Source: Trichosphaerium sp. ATCC 40318 | Lineage: Eukaryota; Discosea; Flabellinia; Trichosidae | Assembly (NCBI GenBank): GCA_038496445.1 | Contig: JALMLS010000253.1 | Span: forward strand, 118,298 to 182,297 | Reading direction: 5' to 3' | DNA: 64,000 nucleotides | Shown: piece by piece, positions 23,701 through 35,153 of the stretch | How the letters are laid out: every line of letters begins with the position of its first letter | Position numbering within the stretch: position 1 is the first letter of the stretch | The notes under the pieces: generated by a model | Told to the model about the DNA's origin: nothing | Database searches by the model: none | What the model saw: the letters and a program-made list of their open reading frames with translations, nothing else | Program-made: the position numbers and the translations under genes

Positions 23701-26700
23701 GGGTTGTTCTGGAGGTGGCTTTGTTGATTCTTTTATAGCTTTTATCCAAGACTGATAACTCGTCTCTGTATAAGCAGCCATTGTTAATTTTTTCTTTGTT
23801 TCTTGAACCCAGAAAGTGAAGTATCTTTTATGTTTTATCCGTTCTTCTAATGTGAATTCACCTGCATCTAAAACATCGTAGTAACCATATGGATGCTTTG
23901 CTTTTTCTGATTGGTATTTAAATAGCACATTGCCACGAAGAGAAACCCTTCAAGGAGTCAATCAAATACCCAAACAAGCGAAATTCTTTGAAAAAAAAAG
24001 TGGTACCAGATCCTCTTCCAGCCTCCAAAATTATCCTGTTTATTCAACCACCTAAGAGGTTTTTTCTGTAAGTACTAGCATGAGTGACGATTTAAGTAAG
24101 GTACCCTGTGTATATCTTTGACTCGGGGTTGTTTATTTCCTCTTGATTATGAGCTAAGAAATTTTGAACAAATCTGTTCTTTAGAAGCTCCTTATCAGAT
24201 ACAACCATTTGAATCCTAACATAGTGAATATAAGCAAAACAAAAAATATTGCGAAACGAAAAAAATCAAAACAAGGACCGATAGCAACATTGGTGTTTTT
24301 TTTTTCAGAAATAGAAAAAACTATTTATAAAACAAAACGTGACGATTTCTCTCTTGCTCCAAACACATACCATGCTTGTAATTTTTCTTGACGCTTATCG
24401 ACAAAATGCGGTGATGTATTATACAATAATTTTTTACCTGGAAACTTTGATGTAACGTGACGAGAGTTCGGGAGTAATCTCAACTAAGTAATCAAATAAA
24501 TAAAAACTCCACTGCAAAAACGCCATAAATCACGTTTTCAAGAAAGAATATCTGGCTTCCCGGATTACTTACCTCCTGATTCAATTTACTAAATTGGCTA
24601 TACCTCCTGTATATAAACCACCTATTATGAGGCATATCCACCAAAATTTTGTAGCACTAAAGGTTACAGAAATTGTAAGTTTTTTACGAAGCTAAGAATT
24701 ACAATAAAAAAAGAAAATCCTGTCAATGACATACAGAGTATCGTGAGTGATCATGCTTGAGTAATTGATGAGCAAGAAGACTAACCGTCACTGGTAACTT
24801 TACATAGCAACTATAGATGTTATTAACAGGTGTTGTAAGAACGTTACAATACCTAGTATCCTCTCTACTGACGTTTCTAAATGAAAAGGAGCTCATTCGG
24901 TATAAATGCTTTTGTTCTTGTTCGGATGTGCTGTCACCCTCCTTTTTCAAGTTTGTTATAAAATTATATTCTATTATTGTTATTCACGTACGTCTTCTTC
25001 GCTCATGTACTCAATTTCATCCATTTTGTCTAACAGAGTCAACACTTGAGTTTTTTTATCAAAAAAGTCTTACCATCTAGAAGAGCAAAATCAAGACTTC
25101 CTGATCTTCTTCTTACACGATTCGGTAGTGATTGTTTTGGACTTACTTGTAATCCATGCTTAAATATTATTTAATCCAAAATTGAAAAACAATAGCAAAT
25201 TCACGTGATACTGTGCATGACAAAAACCACGTGGTTTTTTGGGGTTTTTTCACGAAATTTAAAAACTTTATGTCGAACCTTTCTTCTACTATTGGAACCA
25301 CGAAGCGATGAACTTTGTTGTTTTCTGTGAGTATTAGTTCTCTTCCTTGTTGGTCTTGAACCAGTCCGGTTTTTAGGTCGAGATGAAGATGAATTTGAAC
25401 CTCTTATTGATGGTTGTGTTATACTTGATTTACTTTCTGTATCAGGTCCTGTTGATGAAGATCCAAGAGATTTTGGTATCAAAGAGGCTTTATTAACACT
25501 CGAACTTGGACTCATACGGATTGTTGGTTGCCTCTATACTTTAAAAGTTAACAAGAGTGAACAAAGTAAGCATAAAAAAACGTGAAAAAAACGGGTGCAT
25601 ACAATCAGTGATGCTTTGTGTTTTGATAATGGTTTTGGCCTTGCTCTTTTATTTGATTTCATATCAATAGGTGCACTTGACGTTCTAGAATGATTCTTCT
25701 TTCGCAAACGGTGCTGCAAAACTCCTAATAAATAAAATCATTAAAACTTCTCCTATGACAGTAGACTAGCATGCAAACAGTGCCACCGTTTTTCTCAGGG
25801 TGTTTTGTGTAAATATTCTAGATGAATAATCGTACTTGCATGTGTAGGAGGCGATTCAAGAGAATCCGTTTTAAAATCAAAGCCATCAACTAACACGTGG
25901 GTGAGAATGGGATGAAAAAACCAGCCAAAAATAAATTAACATGTGATGATTCTTTTTACCTGTCATTTCACGCTTTCTTCGAGCAGATGTCAGAGTAGTA
26001 CTTGATGTTGCTCTTAAATTATCAAATACGAATATAGATTCCTTTTTAGTAAGTCCTGGGTTATCAAATATAAAAACTGATTCCCTATTTGAATCAGTAT
26101 CTTCTTCTCCACTATTGAATGAATCACTGAATGAGGGTAGTGTATCGCTTGATTCAGAAGCCTTCCTTGTTGGTAAATAAGCTATAGATCAGTATTAGAC
26201 GAGTCATAGAAAGTTCACTGTTTGTCAAAAAAATAACCTTCTTCGTTGACATTTTCGCCTTTTTTGTCCGACAAATCTGATTGTTGATTCAAAAAATCAT
26301 TGTCAAGTTCTTTAGGATCAATAGTCAGCCTATAAGCAGAATGTTGTAAAGAAGCAACAGCCACATCAGGTGCTATAAAAAAAGTTAATTATAAAAGAGG
26401 TATCAAAGACAGTCACTACCTTCAGTAACACCAACAGGACAACTTTTGTTTGAAGCACTCAGCTCTTTTGATAGCGAAATCTTTACACTTGCTATCTAGA
26501 ATCAAAATGTAAGACAAACATTCGCACGTGATTTCAGTATTGTTATATCCACTAATACGCACCTCAGCACGCTTTATAGCGCGTACAGAAAATTGACGAA
26601 CAATACCAGGTGTTATATTTTGCATCACTTTTTTTTTGAAACGTATAGATTTACGATCAGCACTACCAATGTTTCCACCCATCCGGAGAATCTCTCCACT

Positions 26701-27610
26701 ATTTAAGTTATCATCTTCCTTATTAGGAGTTTTTGGAAGATTTCTTGGCTCTGTTCTTGCAAGAGGTCTTGTTTTGGGTGGTATTCTAGGTGGTGGAATT
26801 TTCTTCTTTGGTGCTATTGTTGGTGATGCTATTTGCTTTGGTACCACTCTGGGCGGTGCTTTTTGCTTTGGTACCACTCTGGGCGGTGCTTTCTTCGGTA
26901 CCACTCTAGGTGGTGCTTTCTTCGGTACTCTTGGTGACTTTGGAGCAGGCTTTGACGGTCTTCGTTGTCGTAGCGAAGGCAATCTATCTCTAGATGGTGG
27001 TGGCGGAGGTCTAGAACCAGGTGCTTTTGGTGAAGGCCTTTTTGGTGGTCTCGATTGAGGCATAGGCGGAAGTTGCTTTTTCTGCGCTGTAGAAATCACG
27101 TGTTATAAAAATACGTATGAAACAAATATTTTTAGAAGGTATTTTTACATACCTGGAAGTGGCGGTAATTTTTTAACAGGTGCAGAGAGGCTACCAAACC
27201 TGGGAGAATTTACTCCAAATTGACCCGTGCTTGGTTTTGGATGACGCCTAAACTTATTTAGACGCAGTTTGTTTAAACTGTAGTAATGATACGGTGTGTC
27301 CCATGCAGTTTTTGAAACAATAAAAAAAACAAAAAAAAAAAAAGGCCTTGCTTTCCATTACTCATGATCGAGGTTATTTATAAATATTCTGTTCGAATAA
27401 TGTTTAATAGCAGTATTTTGTACCTAAGTGAAGGAGGTGCACGGGTGAAAGAGCCACCTGCTTTTGGTCTTTGGTTCTTGAAAGCCATACTACTTCTGTT
27501 CTTCCCTACGGACACGTGTTAGTAATAAAATCTCACTCTTTGTTTAGTATAAACGTTTAGTATGTACCTAATGGTCTACTTGTATTTGTACCGCCTAATA
27601 CGTCTGCCAT
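20707..27610 (-). CDS. Large proline-rich PX-PH-RhoGAP-RhoGAP protein
   Basis: The largest gene in the window, from the ATG at 27610 to the TAA at 20707, with more than twenty exons. The N-terminal third is disordered: Pro/Lys/Arg-rich (SRPPPPPSRDRLPSLRQRRP) with tandem PPRVVPKKA repeats, then Ser-rich exons. A PX domain follows (about 24860-24100) with the phosphoinositide-binding FIYRRYSQFSKL and SKFPGKKLLYNTSPHFVDKR, then a PH domain (about 24040-23660; GGWKRIW, YFTFWVQETKKKLTMAAYTE). RhoGAP 1 (about 22700-21800) has GLKEPGLYRVPGDQ with an intact Arg finger. RhoGAP 2 (about 21700-20960) has VAGLLKKYLKDLPEPLI but lacks the Arg finger. The last segment is acidic. Likely a membrane-recruited Rho/Rac GTPase-activating protein with SH3-binding sites. 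One gene rather than two is inferred from uninterrupted orientation and spacing. Confidence 0.75.
26840..26926 (-). repeat. Tandem coding repeat, about 27-30 bp x 3
   Basis: Three near-identical units starting GGTACCACTCT (plus strand) at 26840, 26870 and 26897, read on the minus strand as PPRVVPKKA. They lie in the disordered N-terminal part of the PX-RhoGAP protein. A likely hotspot for length variation. Confidence 0.75.
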
Positions 27611-27911
27611 ATCACGTGATGGATTGGCAAAAGTGTATTTGATTTTTTTTGTAAAACAAAAGTACTGATTTCGGTTGTTCTACGTTTGCTTGGTATCTGA
27701 TGTCCAAATAAAGTTATATTTAATATACCGTGGGTTATGGCGTGTTACTTACAAGACTCTACAAAAGCCGAAAATGTCGTCAAGGCGAAAAAAAAAGAGA
27801 CGGACATTTTCACACAATGTCAACCAAAAAAAGTTTTAAAAAAGAACTTCACGCCAATACAAGCTTGTGTGTTTGTACTTTTCGAAACAATTAATACCTG
27901 TTTCTTTCTTT

Positions 27912-29668
27912 ATGCACGCAAGGGCTCTAAAGCACGTTGATAGATGTTGTGATGATTTGCTAGAAAAGCTACGCCGGTTAAAAAGTAATAACATTATCCG
28001 ACACGCTCTTAAACCATATGTACGTTATTTTGTAGCTTATTTGATCCAGTTTGTGATGAGTATTGATTTGTTAATCTCCACGTCTAGGAATACGACTCTG
28101 ATTTTGAATTGCTTGAGTTCTATGGCGACGCCGTATTGTATCAACGAATCTCAAACATGCTAATGGTAATTTATTACAAATCGTTTAAAACCTTACAATA
28201 GTAGACTACACGCAGATTTATGAACCCACATCTACTTTCTAGCCTTCGCGTGGAGTGTGTACGCAACAGCAATTTGGTGCGTTCATAAAGCGTTGTATGA
28301 GCTTACTTACGCCGTATAGATCCATGTTTTTGACAAACTGCATTTGGGAGACTTACTACCGTCAAACGTTAAACTGACGTCGCCTAAAACCAAAGCAGAT
28401 ATTGTAGAATCCCTCATAGGTACGCTTGCTTGTTTCTTTTTGAATTAAAACGTCATTTCTTTACAAAACTCGCAAAGCGATACCAACGGCCCCTTTCGAA
28501 CCATAAACAACGAAAACAACAAAATGTAGATTCGTTACAAAACATTTCGTAATCTCTTTCACTAGGGGAACTATGTGAGGCAGTTCAAAGTGATGATACT
28601 ACAGCATCAAACCATATTTCAACGGCGTTGAATGAGTTATTGACATTTATTTGCTATGAAGGAGAAAAGAAATTTCTAGTCGGACTGTCAAACCATGAGA
28701 AGACACGTAATACAAAACATGAGGTACTAATCTACAAAAAGAAAACCAAGATAAGAGAATAGATACAACTAGTTTTTACTCAATAATATTTGGAAGCAAG
28801 AAGCCAAAGAGCTTTCCAAACAAGAGAAATCTCGCAGTTTTTGACATTTTTTTTTGTTCGCTCTTTTTTTGATGGTTTTTTTTAGAGGAGTGATAAGGTA
28901 TCTGTAAAGAAATCAGATACCCCTAAGACTAAAAAGATTAATCCTCATGCATACAGATCACACCAGTCTCCTAGTACGTCCAAAAAAAAGCGATTTTTCA
29001 ACTTCTTTGACTGCGTGTCAATAAAAAATAACTGAACTCAAAAAATTATTTTTTTCTTGCCTACCTCGTACTCTTACCCTCATTTTAACGTGTTTATTAA
29101 TTAACATTAATAGATAAGCGTAAGACTCCTAAAAAACCACACAAATCACCAAAAAAGCCAGTACACGAATACGGATCAATACAACTTGTAACGAACCTTC
29201 AAAAATCACCAACTAGAAAAAATCATCCTTCATATTCTTCATCACCACAATCACACTCTCCTTCAAATAAAAAGAACCAACCAAAGTATACAATAATAAA
29301 AAACCCACATACACGCCAAAGACATCAACAGCAACAACAACAGGCGCCAGAAAGACGTTCCAACAATTTTGAAACAATACATAAAGAAAAAGAAAGAGAA
29401 AATGTCAATGATGGAACATTAAACGGAGGTATAGAAAGAGATGCTGTTATACAACCTAAAAGAGAACCAAAGCTATTCTTAAACAAGAATACTCTTATTA
29501 AGCCTATTATGAACGGATATCATCACCATGAAACAAACAATACATCAACAAGTCCAACTAAACAGATTAATATACCTCTTAAGAGTCTATACACAGCAGA
29601 CCATAAACCTGTGATTTCTAGATCACCAGAAACGCCAGTGTTGATGTTCTATCAACCTAATTCTTAAC
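27912..29668 (+). CDS. RNase III-domain protein with basic low-complexity tail
   Basis: Six or more exons. The start at 27912 (MHARALKHVDR) is the most likely; an in-frame ATG at 27867 is possible. Joining exons gives DFELLEFYGDAVLYQRISNM, then NPHLLSSLRVECVRNSNL, then VFDKLHLGDLLPSNVKL and TKADIVESLIGELCEA. This is the full RNase III signature: LEFxGDAVL with catalytic E and D, and the later D and E of ADIVESLIG. All four acids are present, so a double-stranded-RNA nuclease is expected. There is one RNase III domain and no visible dsRBD, PAZ or helicase. Instead the tail (28890-29665) is basic and Ser/Pro/Asn/Gln-rich with a short poly-Gln (HQQQQQQAP). It might act as a dimer in small-RNA or rRNA processing. 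Confidence 0.75.
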
Positions 29669-30266
29669 AAGAAAGTAACTGGTCTTCTAGACACGAACAA
29701 CAACAACGCGACCAAAAAAAAAACCAAAATATTGACAACTTTTTTCACGTGTCAACCATAGGCCTGTCAAAATAATGGAGCTATAACAATGCAGGCATGT
29801 AAATACGAATTGGTCCAAGAGATGCCTATCAGATGATGCAGAAAGTATTTTTTTAGCTTTTTGAACATCAACCGATCCAACAAGAAAAATCTGCATTCCG
29901 TAAGAGCGAACAAGAATCAACTATCGCTAGTGTTCCGACAAGGAAAACAAACAAACTTCCTCCTTTTGGAGGACCCAAAATAAGCTGTTCACAAACGTCT
30001 ACTCAGAACGACATCACATAAGAGTCCTGAAGGCCGTAGAGTCCTATGTGAACTGTAGGCATTATTGATATTGTATTCCTTTCGTAGCAGGTTCTTGTCG
30101 TTGGAAAGTGTTAATAGTACTGACCTATCACTAACAGGTTGTCCATGGTTCGTACGTAATGCTCAAATGGTGTTGCTAACTGTCGCTCATACTTAAACAG
30201 GATTTTTGCAAGTTTGTAGATACGAGAAAGTTCGTTCTTTATTAGTTGCAACATTGATAAAGATTT
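29669..30266. other. Spacer with weak coding fragments
   Basis: On the minus strand a 47-codon ORF starts at 30252 (MLQLIKNELSRIYKLAKILF) and looks helical, but no continuation or homologue can be recognised. A second minus-strand fragment near 29750-29920 is equally weak. Either a small unrecognised gene or chance. One CACGTG at about 29746. Confidence 0.25.
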
Positions 30267-31387
30267 CTAACTAGCATAATCGTATTTCTTCATTCTACGT
30301 CTGATAACTATAACACCTACAATAACTAAAAATATATTAGTATCACGTATTTCTTACTGGGTCATTGCAATTTGTTGTCAGTTTAAATGAAGTCTCGAAA
30401 AAGTTGACGAAAAAAAAAAATAGGTGCGTACTTGCTACAATGATGATAACGACTACTACTGCTCCAATTGCAATACCTACAATTGCGAGGGTACTTAAGC
30501 TACCGCATTTCATGCTTGAACTACAGGTGCCACCTGATTTCTTGCACTCTTTCTGAAGTATCTCATTAGTTAAAACTACTCAGCAAAAAAAAAAGTAGAA
30601 CACTAATTGAATAAAATGACGTACAAGGGTATCTTCAGCAAGTGCTTTTGTATCAGCAGAGTTGGAACATGCCTTTGGTGTACAGTAATCGACTTTAACT
30701 TTTACTAAAAAGAGCCATGTAAGCAAAAAGAGTTCATTCAATTTGTTTTTTCTTGTATTGCCAAAAAAACCAACATTTGGTTTGATGCTTACCGCTGAAA
30801 ATGATGACATTCATCTTAGATTTGAGAGTGCACATCGATCCTTCAGTTGCTTTACATTGACTCTTGTAGTCGGATGAAGCTTTTACGTTACAAGTAGATA
30901 CGTCTGAGCACTATAAAACAAATGTGAGGCCATGAAGTATGCAACAAACTGCAATAGTACGTCTTTGGAAACTGTCTGGGTATAGTCTTTTAGCGCTTTA
31001 CTGTACTCTGTATTCTTTTCAAGATCCTATAGACCGTGTTAGATCACTCCTTAGTTTGTTTATGTCCGTAAAGTAGCATATATACAGAAAATGTTGTTGC
31101 AAACAACAGAGACACTTTTGCTATTTGAAAACAACATACCTCGAAAGCTGCTTTACAACCTGCAGAGATACCTTCAGCGTCTTTTCCTGGTAGCAAATTC
31201 GAATCCTCTTGAGATATTGAATGCTCTAACCGAACAAAGAAATCAACAACAACCGCACAACAACTAACAAACTTTTTTGGTTTGCAGGTTTTCGAAATTG
31301 AAGAAAAAAAAAGTACGTACTGCTTGATAACGCAAACATTATGCAAAAGGATAAAAAGACTAGGAAGCAGATATTTGAGGTGTTCAT
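30267..31387 (-). CDS. Small Cys-rich type I membrane protein
   Basis: Seven short exons from the ATG at 31387 to the TAG at 30267. A signal peptide (NICFLVFLSFCIMFALSS) is followed by an extracellular region with paired Cys (GISAGCKAAFE; CSDVSTCNVKASSDYKSQC; VDYCTPKACSNSADTKAL; KECKKSGGTCSSSMKCGS). A single transmembrane helix (LAIVGIAIGAVVVVIIIVAS, about 30430-30490) and a short basic cytoplasmic tail (RRRMKKYDYAS) end the protein, about 190 residues in all. I do not recognise the family. The layout fits a small cell-surface receptor or coat protein. The tail holds one Tyr that could be an endocytic or phosphorylation site. Confidence 0.65.
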
Positions 31388-32658
31388 GTTGATAGCAAGT
31401 AAATTCTGGGATAATGACAAACTGAACAAAAGTGGCAGATTTAGACAGCCAAAACCCCGGGTTTACGATTCCCAAAAAAATACGTGTACACCTACACATA
31501 AATTCTTGTAATTTATAGCACTTGTCAACTCGAATTCTGGGACGTATTTGAAACTGTTTTACAGCGTCCAATATACATATAGAAGAGGTTTTACCCAAAA
31601 GTAGCAAACTCAGTTTCACGGTATTACACTTTTTAACACGACTCACCTCGAAACCTAAGTTGCTTTTTTAGCATGCAATGACAAATAGAACCCTTGTTTG
31701 TAACAAAGTACTACAAGTTAACTTCCCGTACAATTTATGGCAAACTTGGAAGGAAAAGACAATATTTCGCCAAAAATTTTGACTTTACCGGAGAATGCAT
31801 TAGACTTCAACATGAACGAATGAAAGACCTCGCAGAAGCACACTTCGCTATTGCAATGTTATTAAAAATACGGTGGCCATCAGCTTAGCTCTTGAAAGTC
31901 AGCCAAAGGGACAAATTGTTGGCCATGAACCTACTTCTACACTCTCAAACTGTCGCATCTATAAAACACTGTGTTGGAGTGGGGTGGGCCCTTGTACGAC
32001 AACACACCGAACGAACGAGAAATAAATTCTCAGTTCAACCTCCACTTCTGTGGCTTGGACGCTACTCATCGCCTTTACAACTCGCATCTTGGGGTATAGT
32101 ATTTTGTTGATACACTTATAAACCACTAAAGAAACCACCCCTTGTAAAAAAACAACTACACAGCAGCAAATAAACAACGTAATGTAATATCTAAAGTTAT
32201 GTTTCTTCTTTTTCTGTTGTACTTGAAAGTCTGTTTCAATGAATCAACCTTGATACCAAAGTATTTTGGTTTCTGAGTTCAAGAGCGATGAAGACCCTAA
32301 CTCGGTACAATGTTGTTTTACAGCAAGTGTCAAGAAGACTAGAAAACACATGCGTAGCTTTTGTAAGGCACGTTTGGCTCAGAACATTACACGGCACAAA
32401 GAATCCGCACGACTTGTATAGTAACACAATAGCACTATAACATACACCTACAGCCACGGCATAAGCGTACATTACCTGAAGCAATAAAGGAGACCCAATT
32501 CTCAAGATCGCTATAACCACGTGACCTATTACGTAGCTCAGTATGTTTACGCACGCGAGAGCAAAAAACAAGATAAAGGCAAGTCAAAACAAAAAAGCCT
32601 TATAGAGCTTTTGTGGTACAAGTAAGCTAACACGATTCCTCGTTTATAGTATGGAGCA
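31388..32658. other. 1.27-kb region without a supportable gene
   Basis: Contains a plus-strand ORF (31694-31888; ECIRLQHERMKDLAEAHFAI) and a minus-strand hydrophobic ORF (32236-32571; HVVIAILRIGSPLLLQVMYA). Neither has clear splice partners or a recognisable domain. CACGTG occurs at about 32518. It must hold the promoter of the membrane protein (minus) and of the fucosyltransferase-like gene (plus). Confidence 0.35.
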
Positions 32659-34561
32659 ATGGTCATATTAGGAAGCTGTTTGGTGTTGTATTGTACCACG
32701 TGCCTCCGTGCTGCTGTCTTTCCGCAACGTTTATTCCGCTACCCTCAAATACAAAGCCAAAAGCCGCCTTTGGCGCCGGCTAGGTTTGCCCCTTTCCAGG
32801 TATGTCTTCGACGGAAAACAAAATGATGTTTACCCGGTGTCCCAAACAGGCTGACACTAAATCACGTTTTAACAACGTGTTCGCTCGGTACCAAACGTGG
32901 CACGCGTCACAAATGACAACAGAGTACGTTATAAGAATCAAGAAAAAACTAGAAAAAAAAAGTGCCCAAGTTTCGCGTTTTTGTTTCGTCTCTGTGAAGA
33001 TTTTGTGGTCTAATTCTTGGGTTGTAGTGGTTGTGAAACACGTGAGTTCATAGTATGGAAGCAGATAGCTGGTTTGGGCAATAGGTATTACTCATTGTAT
33101 GCTGCAGTGGACTTGGCAATTACACTTGGTCGGGTTCTTGTTATTGAATGGCCTGAGTTTGAAGAAATTATTGATTTTCCTTTTGAAGAGTTTTATTGGC
33201 GTGACAGTAAGTAATAAGAATGCAATTTATCAACAAAAAAATAGTTTTTGAATCGTAGATCCACGTGGATCTTGTTTTTTCCATTTTTCTGACATCTTAT
33301 ACAGTTTTGGAGAAAGGATATATCTGTCACCACGACATCGTAGGTGTATCTGGGTTAGAATTTAAAACCTCAAAGTATGAATCTATATCATCGGGGTTTT
33401 TTATTAATCTATCCAAAGGGCAGATCCGTGGAGTGACTATCCTATACACTACAATGGTGTATCGTACATACACGACGGGTACTGTAACATTTGTAGATTA
33501 TACAAAGTGAACTAACAGCCATGGTAGAGTAAGAGAAACACTTACATCTCGTGCCAAAGGCGGAATGAGTACCCTTCCTAAAGTGCTTGTTGTATGTCGA
33601 TAATTTTGAGGTTTTGTTCATATACTAGTTTCCTTTGGTGCATCTAACCCTTGTTTAGCTACTTGATTATATTAGTATCCCACTAACTAAGGAATTATCT
33701 CCAATACAGCACATACTTGGCGACGAAAAAGCTATGTGGGGAGAGTACGAATATGACAACTGCATGTGTTAAGGTTTAATTTTGTGAAAGGTTTTACACA
33801 GAACTGTTTATACCTTCTGAACGTGTACAAAAAGAGATGATAGATCCTGCTTTAAAAAAATTCAAAGGCCACTTTGTTGTTGGTATGCACATTAGGACAG
33901 GGTGGGAGAACAGCTTGTGTACGTTTTAGAAAGTACTTTGGTTTGTGTGCCAGTTTGGCTATCTTTTTTCTTTGATCGTTTTTGGACGTGTTGAGTGCTT
34001 GTACTTCGACTTTATTTTATCATAATTATTTGCTAATTGGGTTTTAGTGCCATGGAAGATTCTGTATTATAAACGTGAGCTTGGTAAGGAAGATATTAAC
34101 AGGTTTGAAAAGTGCTATTTGCATTTTGATAAAACCAATAAAAAAACTGTATTGTTCGTTACATCAGATGCTCAGCATATTATTGATAAATACAAGAAAA
34201 AATATGGAGATAAAGCAATTACTGTAAAATCCAAGATAAGACATGTTGGTACGTTTGCCATGTTACCAAAGAAATCAGTCGAGACCTACCTTTTTCTTTC
34301 CTTTTTTCTTCTTACTTTTAGAGCTTTTTTCTCAAACTTCTCTTAGATACTGCGTCTAGTTGGCATGATAAAGCAAAAATATTCTCTGATAACTACCTTT
34401 TAAGACAATCAGATGTATTGATACTATCAAGACAATCCAGTTACTCAGCAGTAGCTTCATTTGGTAAAAAACATTATTTTATCAAAGATTCAAAATGTGG
34501 ACAGCCATTACATTTTAGATGCTTTGGAACGGAAAATGATATTGAGCCAGATTTTTGTTAA
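32659..34561 (+). CDS. Fucosyltransferase-like glycosyltransferase, Golgi-type
   Basis: About nine exons. I place the start at 32659 because that exon encodes a hydrophobic N-terminus (MVILGSCLVLYCTTCLRAAV), suited to a signal anchor, and splices in phase through an intron at about 32800-32850 into ADTKSRFNNVF. The enzyme core follows: VWKQIAGLGNRYYSLYAAVD (about 33050-33110), WPEFEEII, DPWSDYPIHYNG, FIPSERVQKEMIDPAL, and VVGMHIRTGWENS (about 33875-33915). HxRxG is the donor-binding motif shared by FUT8, plant FUT1 and O-fucosyltransferases. The last exons give VLFVTSDAQHIID and LILSRQSSYSAVASFGK, the usual C-terminal part. It probably transfers fucose from GDP-fucose to a glycan in the secretory pathway. 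Exon joins between about 33450 and 33780 are uncertain. Confidence 0.75.
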
Positions 34562-35153
34562 CCTACATCACATGAACCTCAAATAACTGATGTACACTTG
34601 TACATAAATAAATACCAAATCTAAAACTCAGTCAACCGTTAACTTGAACAAAAACAAAACAAAACAACATTACAACTACATCCTTATTGAAAAGCAAAAA
34701 TGTCATCTCAACTAATTGACTTAAAAAAGCACACCATGAATAGTTTTTTTGTTTTTATTTGGAATATGTACAAATGTCTTTTCATGAACCAAATACATAG
34801 TGAGCCTCTCGAAAAGCGCCAACAGATATAAACAAACACCAATAATTTTATTTCCATTTCTTTTTTCCCTTATTTTTTTTTGGCACGAGACGTCTCAACA
34901 TAAAAGCAATATGCTCCAACACTGCAGTAACGCGATAGTTACCATATATGAATAACACCACATACTAAAAAAAAGCAAATCGCCAATATCCATTACAACA
35001 GATGAGAAAACAATAAGAAGAAGAAAAAACGAGGAATACAACTTATTATGAACCACCTAGTATTAAGGCTTTAATAAGCTTCTTCCTTCTTCTTTCTTCT
35101 TTGTTCGCCCATGTATGAGTGTTTATATTATTTGTGCTGGCGTTGAGGCCTCA
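34562..35153. other. Spacer between convergent genes
   Basis: About 590 nt between the 3' ends of the fucosyltransferase-like and Roco genes. Rich in A runs and CAAAA repeats. No coding or RNA features seen. Confidence 0.5.

Noticed and set aside
26636-27058. Plus-strand Gly/Phe-rich ORF of 140 codons
   Set aside because: Antisense shadow of the Pro/Lys-rich repeat region of the PX-RhoGAP gene.
31044-31646. 200-codon minus-strand ORF
   Set aside because: It reads through exon and intron of the membrane-protein gene. Only the exon pieces have partners in the other exons.
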